DNA of 64,000 nt from an uncultured Saprospiraceae bacterium (GCA_937921825.1 CAKZVK010000061.1:1-64000), one strand, 5' to 3'. Positions 53,401 through 61,755 are shown, counted from the first letter of the stretch. Numbers and translations: made by a program. Notes: a model not told the origin generated them from the letters alone.

Positions 53401-54467
53401 AAGCCTGTCTGATCTTCGTCTGATGCTACTAAACCACTACCATCTGCAGTCGTCCATGCATAAGTGTATCCAGGTGTTCCCCCAGTGACACTAATATCTA
53501 TTTCTCCATCTGCTGGACCACTATCGGCATGACAATCTAGGTCTGTCGTAGACGCTAAAATCGATATGATCATTGGTTCATTAAGTGTGAAGCTCGCTGA
53601 ATCTGTACAGCCATTACCATCCGTCACTACTACCTCATATGTTCCTGCACTTAAGCCTGACTGATCTGCACCTGTTGGGTTCAGTCCACTTCCATCTGGT
53701 GTCGTCCATGCGTAGGTATAATCAGCTTCATCTGTTCCTTGGCCTCCACTTGGCGTAATATCTATGATACCATTTGCTGGTCCATTAGAAGCATTACAAG
53801 TAAGGTCAGTTGTTGTTCCGATTACATCTACTGGTGTAGGCTCTGTTAGAGTCCAACTGTCTGAATCTGTACAGCCATTGACATCTGTTACAACTACTGT
53901 ATAAGTACCGGCACTTAAGTCTGCCTGATCTGCATCAGTCGGAACTAAGCCGCTACCATCTGGTGTCGTCCATGCGTAGGTATAATCAGCTTCATCTGTC
54001 CCTTGGCCTCCACTTGGCGTAATATTTATACCTCCCGAAGGTGCTCCACTACCAGAGTTACAATCTAAGTTTGTAGGTTCACCAGCTACATCTACTGGAG
54101 TAGGTTCGGTTAAGGTTACTGAACATTCTCCAGTACAATTATTGGCATCAGTTACTGTAACGGCGTAAGTCCCTGTTCCTAAATTGGAAAGGTCCTCTGT
54201 TACATCGGACATGTCTGTTCCGTCCATCTGCCAAACAAAAGTAAATGGAGTAGATCCTCCTGTCACTGTTACATCAACACCGCCGTCTAAGGCACCACTA
54301 GAAACATTACAAGTAGGCTGCATAGGTGTACAGCTTACATTTAATGGATCTTGTGAAGTAGAGCCCTGTATCGTTACAGTTAGTGGGCTGTCACAGGTAA
54401 TCTGAGCTTGTAAAAAGGTTGTAGTAATTGAAAAAAGTACCACAACACCAAGTAGATGTCGCATCAT
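50493..54467 (-). CDS. 1324-aa secreted SprB-repeat protein (~15 repeats), no recognised T9SS CTD
   Basis: Repeats EPTPV.V....T.LDCNSGSGAP.GGI.ITPSGGQG...DYTYAWTT.DGSGL...DQ..LSAGTYTVVVTD.NGCT; ends GGETYVFTVTDANGCEF*. Confidence 0.88.
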   Translation of the reverse strand: MMRHLLGVVVLFSITTTFLQAQITCDSPLTVTIQGSTSQDPLNVSCTPMQPTCNVSSGALDGGVDVTVTGGSTPFTFVWQMDGTDMSDVTEDLSNLGTGTYAVTVTDANNCTGECSVTLTEPTPVDVAGEPTNLDCNSGSGAPSGGINITPSGGQGTDEADYTYAWTTPDGSGLVPTDADQADLSAGTYTVVVTDVNGCTDSDSWTLTEPTPVDVIGTTTDLTCNASNGPANGIIDITPSGGQGTDEADYTYAWTTPDGSGLNPTGADQSGLSAGTYEVVVTDGNGCTDSASFTLNEPMIISILASTTDLDCHADSGPADGEIDISVTGGTPGYTYAWTTADGSGLVASDEDQTGLSAGTYDLVVTDANGCTQTDTYTLTQPDAVEVAGALTNLDCNSASGVPTGAIDITASGGQGSNPGDYTYNWMTTDGSGLVATDANQTGLSAGTYDVTVTDANGCTVTASYDLTEPTPVTVALAQDPINCSSLDPATGIMLTPGGGTEAGNYDYAWTGPAGETALNATSQNQTGLTTAGTYNVTVTDDNGCTATGTINVTVPDPITADLAFTQPTCNVLSTPAVDGTITISNELGGTAPYSYAWTGPGTDNADGANQTGLGTGSYSVTVSDALGCEFVLTQDLIEPTPVTVALAQDPIDCSSLDPATGIMLTPGGGTEAGDYEYAWTGPAGETALNATSQNQTGLTTAGTYNVTVTDDNGCTATETINVTVPDPITADLAFTQPTCNVLSTPAVDGTITISNELGGTAPYSYAWTGPGTDNADGANQTGLGAGSYTVVVSDALGCQVTLTQDLVEPTEVVVTGMQTDLDCNSGSGAPTGGITITPSGGQGTTQADYTYAWTTLDGSGLDATAADQSNLSAGTYTVVVTDANGCTDENTWTLTEPTAVDVTALTTDLDCNVSNGPPTGQIDVMPSGGQGTTDGDYTYAWTTDDGFGLNPTGGDQTDLGAGTYNVTVTDVNGCTAEGSWTLTEPIIISILANSTDLECNDASGAPDGAISITVSGGTPGYTYAWTTADGSGVVATDEDQSGLSAGTYDLVVTDANGCTQADSYTLTEPDAVVVEGTVTPLLCNALSGAPSGEINITATGGQGSSEGDYDYLWTTTDGSGLVATAADQTGLSAGTYTVVVTDANDCTDTETWTLGEPDAVECTLDSPVVGLGGTHILCAGDETGTLNVTATGGTAPYLYSLDGGATTQTSSTFVSLLAGVHTVTVIDANGCESECMYELLEPEPLNAGTCVVADLCQLNEGEIEVAAEGGVAPYVVTWISTTGGTLNETQLTITTDGGSVIFTGAEGGETYVFTVTDANGCEF
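52045..53064 (-). repeat. Near-identical 510-bp tandem duplication within the SprB-repeat gene
   Basis: CTGTCTGATTAGCACCATCG at 52121 and 52631 (offset exactly 510); long flanking blocks differ at only scattered positions. Confidence 0.9.
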
Positions 54468-54779
54468 CGGTTTTATTTTTAATCGGTTAAAAAGAAAAGT
54501 GGGACCGGCCTATAATTAAGCTATATAGGATAGCAGAACGGTCTGATGAAAAGGTACTTTAACAGTAATAGGACAGTAGTAGAGAGCTCTAACCCCTACG
54601 TATTAATTAATTATTTAATATATAATTACTGAAAAGAATGCAAAGTGCTGATTTACAGCTATTTAAGAGAATAATTTATTTTCATTTTATTGTGCCAAAT
54701 CGGAAATTCATAGAAAATATATAACGAAAAGTAGTCTAGATTGCACTTAAAATAGAGCACCGGTAGACTAAAAACTTCC

Positions 54780-54870
54780 TTAATATTTTAAATCATATGG
54801 AGCTTCCCCCAGTACTATACAGCCATTTTTATCAGTCACAAAAAGAACAGTAAACAGTACCCTCAATTTG
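54780..54870 (-). pseudogene. Remnant of the C-terminal domain of a further repeat protein, with frameshift
   Basis: Minus strand reads EGTVYCSF in one frame then VTDKNGCIVLGEAPYDLKY* in the next; aligns to GGTTYCIQVTDANGC of the giant protein with one extra nt. Confidence 0.55.
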
Positions 54871-55011
54871 ATAGAACAAAAGATTTAAGAATCTCCTAGA
54901 GGCCAGGAAATCATTAGAGTATGAGATCATTGATATTGGAACTAATAGACTAAGATTTCTTAAAGTTGTATCGGTTAAGTAATCTTAAAAGAGAGATTGG
55001 ATTAATCTATT

Positions 55012-55404
55012 TTAGTTGCTAAGATAATCTGCAACTAATTGAAATTCAGGAATGTATGCCTTGAAACTACTGCCATCCATGAGCCTTTTCATGGTGTAGT
55101 AACCGGCCATTTTGCCTATAGGAGTAGCCAGTGGGCTCCATGAGGAGTAACTGTGGGACTGCCCGGGCTTTAAGATTGGGGTTTGACCTATGACTCCTGC
55201 ACCTTCTACTTCTTTGACATCGCAATTTGCATCTCTGATGATCCAATATCTTCTCAGCAATTGGATCTCAAAAGGGCTATTGTTTACAATTTCTACAACA
55301 TAAGAAAAAGCGAAATATTGATTCAGCGGACGAGAAGATCCCTCTTCGTAATAAGAAGAGATAGTTATAGTAATGCCTTCTGTCGTTTTTGTTTGCTGAA
55401 TCAT
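55012..55404 (-). CDS. apaG: ApaG-family protein
   Basis: F.Y.V.I.N.S...IQLLRRYW.I.D......V.G.GV.GQ.P.L.PG..+.Y.S pattern. Confidence 0.9.
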   Translation of the reverse strand: MIQQTKTTEGITITISSYYEEGSSRPLNQYFAFSYVVEIVNNSPFEIQLLRRYWIIRDANCDVKEVEGAGVIGQTPILKPGQSHSYSSWSPLATPIGKMAGYYTMKRLMDGSSFKAYIPEFQLVADYLSN

Positions 55405-55405
55405 A

Positions 55406-55963
55406 CTACTCCAGAACGTATTTGTTGATGATCTGTTCAGCTTCTCTAAGAGTATCTTCTAAGATATCATTGAGGAGCACCAGATCAAAGGACTCTTCGT
55501 ATAATAGCTCCTTCTTTATTCTCTTTATTCTTTTTTCGAGGCTTTTGGGGGTTTCAGTACCTCTTTTAGTCAATCTCTGCACTAATACTCTGAATGAGGG
55601 AGGCTTAACAAAAATTACTAAGCATCTGTCATCATAGCGCTCCTTTATACTCTGTGCACCATTCACTTCTATATCAAAAACCACTTTGCATCCTGCAGAT
55701 ACTATTCTATCTACCTCCGAGCGCAAGGTGCCATAATATCTATCTGCGTAGACTTCTTCCCATTCAATGAATTCATTTTCAGTGATCTTTTCCTTGAACT
55801 CAGTTTCCGATAAGAAATAATAATCTTTACCGTCCACCTCATTCGCTCTCTTCTCTCTGGTGGTCGCTGAGATAGAAAAGGACAACTGATCTGCATATTT
55901 TTCCAGCAGATGCTTCACTATTGTGGTTTTGCCTGCTCCCGAAGGCGCAGTAAATACAACCAT
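55406..55963 (-). CDS. gmk: Guanylate kinase
   Basis: VFTAPSGAGKTTIVKHLL; SISATTREKRANEVDGKDYYFLSE. Confidence 0.96.
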   Translation of the reverse strand: MVVFTAPSGAGKTTIVKHLLEKYADQLSFSISATTREKRANEVDGKDYYFLSETEFKEKITENEFIEWEEVYADRYYGTLRSEVDRIVSAGCKVVFDIEVNGAQSIKERYDDRCLVIFVKPPSFRVLVQRLTKRGTETPKSLEKRIKRIKKELLYEESFDLVLLNDILEDTLREAEQIINKYVLE

Positions 55964-55994
55964 GTCGTATGGACCCTTGATGACTATTTAGATT

Positions 55995-56867
55995 TTATAA
56001 GGTATTTAAAACTTGTTCTTTAATTTTCTCTAGTTCGTCTTTCATCCTGACGACGAGTTGCTGGATATCAGACTGCTGGGCTTTAGCCCCCAAGGTGTTT
56101 ATTTCTCTACCCATCTCCTGGCTTATAAAATTAAGCTTCTTTCCCTTCTGTATCTTTTCTTTGGCTAACTCTTCTAGGAAGAAAGTGCAATGCTGAGATA
56201 GTCTGACCTTTTCTTCATTTATATCTAGTTTCTCCAAGTAGAAAAGTATCTCTTGCTCAAATCGATTTTGATCTACTTGCTCATCCCCTAGATGCTGGTT
56301 CAGATTTTTTCTGATACGTTCCTTGATAGAGCTGATTCTTGTTTCTTCAAACTGATCCACGGCAACAAGGGCTTCTCTGATGTTAGCCACTCTCTCTTGG
56401 AGATCCGCACTTAGTGACTGGCCTTCAGATTTTCTGAATGAATTAAGCTTCTGCATAGCTTCTTCTGCCATCGCAGCGATCACTCCCCATTCATCATCCG
56501 TAATTTTATCATCCCCCAGTTGGACAACATTAGGGAGTCTGATAAGGGTCTGTAAGATATCTCCTGTTTCAATAGACTTATTAGCAGCGAAGGCCATGAG
56601 GTCCTTGTAGTAGCGATCCATCACATTCTGATTTATCTGCGAGTCTTCTTCGCCTTCAGAGCTTATAGTTAGATTGACATCAAATTTTCCTCTGAGTCCC
56701 ATATCAGTAATAAGTTTTCTCAGTACGAGTTCCTTATCTCTAAGATTCGTATTGGACTTAAATCTGATATCAGTGTTCTTCCCATTCAATGACCGCACCT
56801 CTATATTGTATTTCTTTTTTCCTACTTCCCTCGTCGCTTCTCCATAACCTGTCATTGAATAAATCAT
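55995..56867 (-). CDS. yicC: YicC-family endoribonuclease
   Basis: MIYSMTGYGEA; KGKKLNFISQEMGREINTLGAKAQQSDIQQLVVRMKDELEKIKEQ. Confidence 0.94.
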   Translation of the reverse strand: MIYSMTGYGEATREVGKKKYNIEVRSLNGKNTDIRFKSNTNLRDKELVLRKLITDMGLRGKFDVNLTISSEGEEDSQINQNVMDRYYKDLMAFAANKSIETGDILQTLIRLPNVVQLGDDKITDDEWGVIAAMAEEAMQKLNSFRKSEGQSLSADLQERVANIREALVAVDQFEETRISSIKERIRKNLNQHLGDEQVDQNRFEQEILFYLEKLDINEEKVRLSQHCTFFLEELAKEKIQKGKKLNFISQEMGREINTLGAKAQQSDIQQLVVRMKDELEKIKEQVLNTL

Positions 56868-57109
56868 ATGTACCTAATTGTTAATTAAACCCCATGGGCC
56901 ATTAAAAACTGCGAAGCTAATTATTTTAAGTTTTAAATCTTCTATATATAGTTGAGACAGAGACAATTAGCTATATTTAACGCAATCAGAAAAATCGACA
57001 TTAAAAAAGAACTCCAATAATTTCCATAAACGATAAATTTTGCGAAATTTGCCGTCCCTTGAAAAGAATTGGTCTCATAAACACTTACTAATCAATAATT
57101 TACGATAAA

Positions 57110-57436
57110 ATGAGAAAAGCTGATCTTGTAGCCGTCATCTCCGAGAAAACTGGTGTTCCCAAAGTGGATGTTTTAGTGGCAATGGAAGAATTTTTTAAAG
57201 AAGTAAAATCTTCATTGTCTTCTGGAGAAAATGTCTACATAAGAGGCTTTGGATCATTCGTAATAAAGAAGAGAGCAAAGAAAATCGGAAGACACATCAA
57301 GCAAAATGTTGCTATTGAAATTCCAGAGCACTATATCCCTTCTTTCAAACCTGCAAAAATATTTGTAGACCAAGTCAAAGAAAAAGTAACCTCACTTCCT
57401 GAAGAAGACAACGGCGTAGCAAATAATGCTGGATAA
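57110..57436 (+). CDS. HU/IHF-family DNA-binding protein
   Basis: MRKADLVAVISEKTGV...GENVYIRGFGSFVIKKRAKKIGRHIKQN...IPSFKPAK. Confidence 0.93.
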   Translation: MRKADLVAVISEKTGVPKVDVLVAMEEFFKEVKSSLSSGENVYIRGFGSFVIKKRAKKIGRHIKQNVAIEIPEHYIPSFKPAKIFVDQVKEKVTSLPEEDNGVANNAG

Positions 57437-58211
57437 GAACCAAACTATAACCATCGCCTTATTCTTAGGGCTATTCATGCTGTTATATTTTGGTTGCGAC
57501 ACTAAATCTTCGGAACATAAAGATCTTGAAAAGTCAAGAGTCCAAAAATTTGAATTAATAAGTATAGATAGAGTCATTGCAGATGCTAAACCAAAGATTC
57601 CTGGACAGACCAAGATGGAAGTTCTGGACTTAGAACAGCAACTGAAGCTTGCAGAAACAGATACAGATAAACTTAGCTACTTACAAAAGTTAGCGTCTTT
57701 ATGGTTTTCTGCTGAGCAACCTCTGATTTCTGGTCATTACGCTGAGCAGATAGCAGAAATGCAAAATGACATGGATTCATGGAGCATAGCTGGTACTACC
57801 TACTCGATAGCTGCCCAGAGACTAGAAGAGAGCAATGAAAAAAAGCATGCTATAGCAAAAAGCCGGTTGGCTCTAGAAAATGCACTATCCTTTGATTCTG
57901 AAAACATAGATAATAAGATCAATCTTGCCCTGTCGTATGTAGAAGCCCCACTAGAAGATAATCCTATGAAGGGTATTCTGATGTTGGTAGGTCTAAATAA
58001 AGAGCATCCTGAGAACATTCCGGTGCTCATGCAACTAGGCAGACTTTCATTAAAAACGGGACAATTAGAGAAAGCAGTTGAAAGATTGACAAAAGTTATA
58101 GAACTTCGCCCGACTTTTAGAGAAGCTCATTGTATGCTAGCTGAAGTGCTTAGACAAAAGGGCGACAATAATTTAGCAGAGAAAGCACAATTAATGTGCG
58201 ATAAACAATAA
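57426..58211 (+). CDS. Tetratricopeptide-repeat lipoprotein-like protein
   Basis: N-terminal hydrophobic segment ending YFGC; TPR-like helices (LGRLSLKTGQLEKAVERLTKVIELRP). Confidence 0.75.
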   Translation: MLDKNQTITIALFLGLFMLLYFGCDTKSSEHKDLEKSRVQKFELISIDRVIADAKPKIPGQTKMEVLDLEQQLKLAETDTDKLSYLQKLASLWFSAEQPLISGHYAEQIAEMQNDMDSWSIAGTTYSIAAQRLEESNEKKHAIAKSRLALENALSFDSENIDNKINLALSYVEAPLEDNPMKGILMLVGLNKEHPENIPVLMQLGRLSLKTGQLEKAVERLTKVIELRPTFREAHCMLAEVLRQKGDNNLAEKAQLMCDKQ

Positions 58212-58222
58212 AATAGGAAAAT

Positions 58223-58315
58223 ATGCCTTGCGGTAAAAAAAGAAAAAGACACAAGATCTCTACTCACAAGAGAAAAAAGAGACTTAGAAAAAACAGACAT
58301 AAGAAAAAGAAATAG
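58223..58315 (+). CDS. 30-aa mS38/bS22-like (AURKAIP1/COX24-domain) ribosomal protein
   Basis: MPCGKKRKRHKISTHKRKKRLRKNRHKKKK*; absent from ORF track because of length. Confidence 0.8.
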   Translation: MPCGKKRKRHKISTHKRKKRLRKNRHKKKK

Positions 58316-58351
58316 ACTAATTACAGGAGTTATCCTGTAATTAGTCTATTT
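58310..58351 (+). terminator. Long terminator hairpin containing the stop codon of the 30-aa gene
   Basis: Near-perfect 16-19 bp stem TAGACTAATTACAGGA-GTTA-TCCTGTAATTAGTCTA. Confidence 0.8.
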
Positions 58352-58487
58352 AATTAAAGAACATCAGGTGATTTGTAGCTATCTCCCATAGCATAACTAT
58401 TCACTAATTTCCAAAGTAGCAAAGCCTTCCCATCGGTTTTATTCGATAGCAAATTTGCGCTACAGCACCTGAACAAACATTACAACT

Positions 58488-60041
58488 TTGGAAAAGGAGT
58501 TATTAGTAAAATCAACTCCCACGGAAGTAGAAATTGCCTTAATTGAGGACAGGAAGCTCGTAGAGCTTCATACGGAGAGGAACGATAATCAATTTTCGGT
58601 AGGAGATATCTTTTTGGGATATATTAAAATGCTAAGGCCTGGCCTTAATGCAGCCTTCACTGATGTAGGCATTAGAAAGGATGCCTTTTTGCACTACACT
58701 GACCTAGGTCCACAAATCAAGTCCGTCCAGAAATTCACTAAAATGGCTCTGGACAAGCAAGTGAAAGGACATCTACTAGAAAATTTTTCACTTCAAGAGG
58801 AGAATGAGAAAAACGGGAAAATAGACAGGGTATTCAAAAAGAATCAACCTTGCTTAGTTCAGATCCTCAAAGAACCTATCTCTACTAAGGGTCCAAGACT
58901 TACTTGTGAGATCACTCTTGCAGGTCGATTCATGGTTATGACGGCCTTCAAGAACAACGTGTCCGTTTCCAAAAAAATCACGAACAATGATGAAAGGAAA
59001 CGGCTCAAAGTTCTAGTAGAAAGCATCAAACCCAAAAATTTTGGGATTATCATCAGAACAGCTGCTGAAGGCAAAAAAGTGGCTGACCTACATGATGAGA
59101 TAAACAACTTAGTCTCCAAGTGGAAGATCATCACAGAAGAACTTGGTAAATCTAAAAAACCGCAGAAGGTTCTGAGTGAAGTAGATAAGACCAAGGGATT
59201 CCTTAGAGATATCATGAATGATTCATTTAACAGAATCGTCATAGATAATCAAGATCTCTATAATGATGCTAAAAGCTATCTACAGAATGTCGCTCCGACA
59301 CAAGCCAAAATAGTATCGCAATACAAGGGCAAAAAACCGCTCTTTGATCACTACGGCATAGGAAAGCAAATCAAGTCTAGTTTCAGTAAGACACCAACGA
59401 TGTCTAGTGGAGCCTATCTCGTGATAGAGCATACTGAGGCTATGCATGTCATAGATGTAAACAGTGGCCCTAAATCTCAGAATAGAGATCAAGAGACAGG
59501 TGCTCTCAAGGTCAATATAGAAGCCGCTAGAGAAATAGCCAGACAACTGAGACTAAGAGATCTAGGAGGTCTGATTATCATAGACTTCATCGATATGAGA
59601 AATAAGGAGAATAAGAATATCCTTTATTCTAAGATGAAAGAATTTATGAATGGAGATAGAGCTCAGCATACCATACTACCGCTAAGTAAGTTCGGTCTCA
59701 TTCAGATCACAAGACAGAGAGTAAAGCCAGAACTCAAAATAAATACTCTAGAAGTCTGCCCATCATGTAATGGCTCAGGTAAAATAGAGCCTGCAGAACT
59801 TCTCCCTGACGAGATAGAAAGACAACTGAAGTTCATAATAGAAACTTATCCTAATGCGTCGATAAGTCTTCGTGTAAATCCATTGCTGTACACATTTTTC
59901 AAAAAAGGTATTATTACCCGTCAGATGAAGTGGTACATGAATCATAAAAAGTGGATAAAGCTGACAGAAGACCATGACTTGCACATCACACAGTATAAGT
60001 TCCTGAACAAGTTCAATGATGAGATTAGATTAGAAAACTAA
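58488..60041 (+). CDS. rng: Ribonuclease E/G
   Basis: GDIFLGYIKMLRPGLNAAFTDVGIRKDAFLHY; VIDVNSGP; CPSCNGSGKI; TTG start. Confidence 0.94.
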   Translation: MEKELLVKSTPTEVEIALIEDRKLVELHTERNDNQFSVGDIFLGYIKMLRPGLNAAFTDVGIRKDAFLHYTDLGPQIKSVQKFTKMALDKQVKGHLLENFSLQEENEKNGKIDRVFKKNQPCLVQILKEPISTKGPRLTCEITLAGRFMVMTAFKNNVSVSKKITNNDERKRLKVLVESIKPKNFGIIIRTAAEGKKVADLHDEINNLVSKWKIITEELGKSKKPQKVLSEVDKTKGFLRDIMNDSFNRIVIDNQDLYNDAKSYLQNVAPTQAKIVSQYKGKKPLFDHYGIGKQIKSSFSKTPTMSSGAYLVIEHTEAMHVIDVNSGPKSQNRDQETGALKVNIEAAREIARQLRLRDLGGLIIIDFIDMRNKENKNILYSKMKEFMNGDRAQHTILPLSKFGLIQITRQRVKPELKINTLEVCPSCNGSGKIEPAELLPDEIERQLKFIIETYPNASISLRVNPLLYTFFKKGIITRQMKWYMNHKKWIKLTEDHDLHITQYKFLNKFNDEIRLEN

Positions 60042-60049
60042 TCTTACTC

Positions 60050-61033
60050 ATGGAGCTATTATCTCCAGAGATCAAAAAAGTAATAGTTGCACCCCTCAAC
60101 TGGGGCCTAGGACATGCGACTAGATGTATCCCGATCATAGAGTCGCTACTTGGTGACAATAAAGAGGTATTAGTAGCCAGTGATGGACAAGCTCTAGATC
60201 TCCTGAAGCTGGAATTTCCTAAGCTGCTAACCATAGAAGTGCCCTCCTACAAGGTGCAGTACAAGCACTCTTCTCTAGGGAAGATTGTACTCTCTAATAG
60301 TCTGAATATTGCCAAGGCCATACAAGCAGAGAACAAAGTATGTAAGCAACTATGCACTACCCTTAAGCCAGATATGATTATCTCCGATAGTCGATTTGGC
60401 TTCAGACATAGCTCCGTCCCTTCTGTCATAATTACACATCAGCTAAATCCCCTTAGCGACAACCCACTCTTAAAAGGTATTCTAGAAAGAGGGAACAGGT
60501 ATTTTATCAATCAATTTGAAGAATGTTGGATACCCGACAGCGAAGATCACCTACTCTCAGGCATCCTAAGTCAAAACCGACGTATAAAAAACATCAAATT
60601 CATTGGTGCCCTATCCAGATTCAAACCCGCAGAAAAAACAATAGTTAAGGATTTTGATCTAACCCTAATACTCAGTGGGCCAGAACCTGCTAGATCAGAT
60701 CTAGAAAAAAAGTTAATAGCTGTACTAGAAAATACCAATAAGAAAATCTGCCTAATAAGAGGTACTCAAGACCCTGCACCCTATCCCCTACCTGAAAAAT
60801 GGAAAAGCTACAATCTAGCTGACAGCAAAACCATAAACAACATAATACTTGCTAGTCGCACCATAGTGAGTCGGTCAGGATATACTTCTATCATGGATTA
60901 TCATGCGCTTGGAATAGGTGCCTATCTCATCCCTACCCCAGGTCAGAGTGAGCAGGAGTATCTTGCTCATCATCTAAATGGGAAAAGGGGCTTCCACCAT
61001 CTGACTGACCTACAAGAACTAACTCAGTTATAA
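60050..61033 (+). CDS. Glycosyltransferase (MurG/UGT-like fold)
   Basis: VIVAPLNWGLGHATRCIPIIESL; SRTIVSRSGYTSIMDYHALG. Confidence 0.75.
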   Translation: MELLSPEIKKVIVAPLNWGLGHATRCIPIIESLLGDNKEVLVASDGQALDLLKLEFPKLLTIEVPSYKVQYKHSSLGKIVLSNSLNIAKAIQAENKVCKQLCTTLKPDMIISDSRFGFRHSSVPSVIITHQLNPLSDNPLLKGILERGNRYFINQFEECWIPDSEDHLLSGILSQNRRIKNIKFIGALSRFKPAEKTIVKDFDLTLILSGPEPARSDLEKKLIAVLENTNKKICLIRGTQDPAPYPLPEKWKSYNLADSKTINNIILASRTIVSRSGYTSIMDYHALGIGAYLIPTPGQSEQEYLAHHLNGKRGFHHLTDLQELTQL

Positions 61034-61582
61034 CAGATTTCTAGTCATCATCCAATCTACTTTTAAGATTGCTGCCACAGACATCGCATCTGTCACTTTG
61101 CCTTCATGCACCAATTCTACTAACGCCTTAAAAGGCAACTTACGGACTTCCAATTGCTCCGTATCTTCAGGCTCAGCAGATCCGAATTCTAACTCCTTAG
61201 CTATATATAAATAAGCCTCTTCATCAGTGACTGAGTTTGAAGTCTGTAAGTAGAGAATTTCTTGCCATTTCTTAGCCGTAATTCCTGTCTCTTCCTTTAA
61301 CTCTCGCTGGGCTGCAGCAAGCTTGTCCATACCTAAGATGCAGCCGCCCTCTGGAATCTCCCAAGAATACTTATCTAAAGTGTAGCGGTACTGGCCCACA
61401 ATCCAGGTATTATTAGCTTCATCTAGTGGAATCACACCTACAGCTACATTTTTGAAGTGCACTTTGCCATAGATACCAGGTGATCCTCCTGGCGTAATCA
61501 CCTCATTATGATAGACTTCTATCCATGGATTGGAATAAATTTGCTGCTCAGACACCGTTTTCCAAGGGTTTTTAGCTTCCAT
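61028..61582 (-). CDS. NUDIX hydrolase (ADP-ribose pyrophosphatase-like)
   Basis: EIPEGGCILGMDKLAAAQRELKEETGITAKKWQE Nudix box. Confidence 0.93.
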   Translation of the reverse strand: MEAKNPWKTVSEQQIYSNPWIEVYHNEVITPGGSPGIYGKVHFKNVAVGVIPLDEANNTWIVGQYRYTLDKYSWEIPEGGCILGMDKLAAAQRELKEETGITAKKWQEILYLQTSNSVTDEEAYLYIAKELEFGSAEPEDTEQLEVRKLPFKALVELVHEGKVTDAMSVAAILKVDWMMTRNLL

Positions 61583-61676
61583 ATAGCTAAAATACTATGA
61601 TTTAATTGGTGTAGAATTTGCAAGTAGAATATCGTGCATCTATATTTGCACTCGCTTCAAAGGAAGCTCCCTAATA

Positions 61677-61751
61677 GGGCGATTAGCTCAGTTGGTTCAG
61701 AGCACCTCGCTTACACCGAGGGGGTCGGGAGTTCGAGTCTCTCATCGCCCA
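61677..61751 (+). tRNA. tRNA-Val (TAC)
   Basis: GGGCGATTAGCTCAGTTGGTTCAGAGCACCTCGCTTACACCGAGGGGGTCGGGAGTTCGAGTCTCTCATCGCCCA; anticodon loop CTTACAC. Confidence 0.95.
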
Positions 61752-61755
61752 CAAT

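Noticed and set aside
54601-54640. AT-rich palindromic stretch TAATTATTTAATATATAATTA
   Set aside because: Simple AT-rich intergenic sequence; cannot be separated from composition without statistics.
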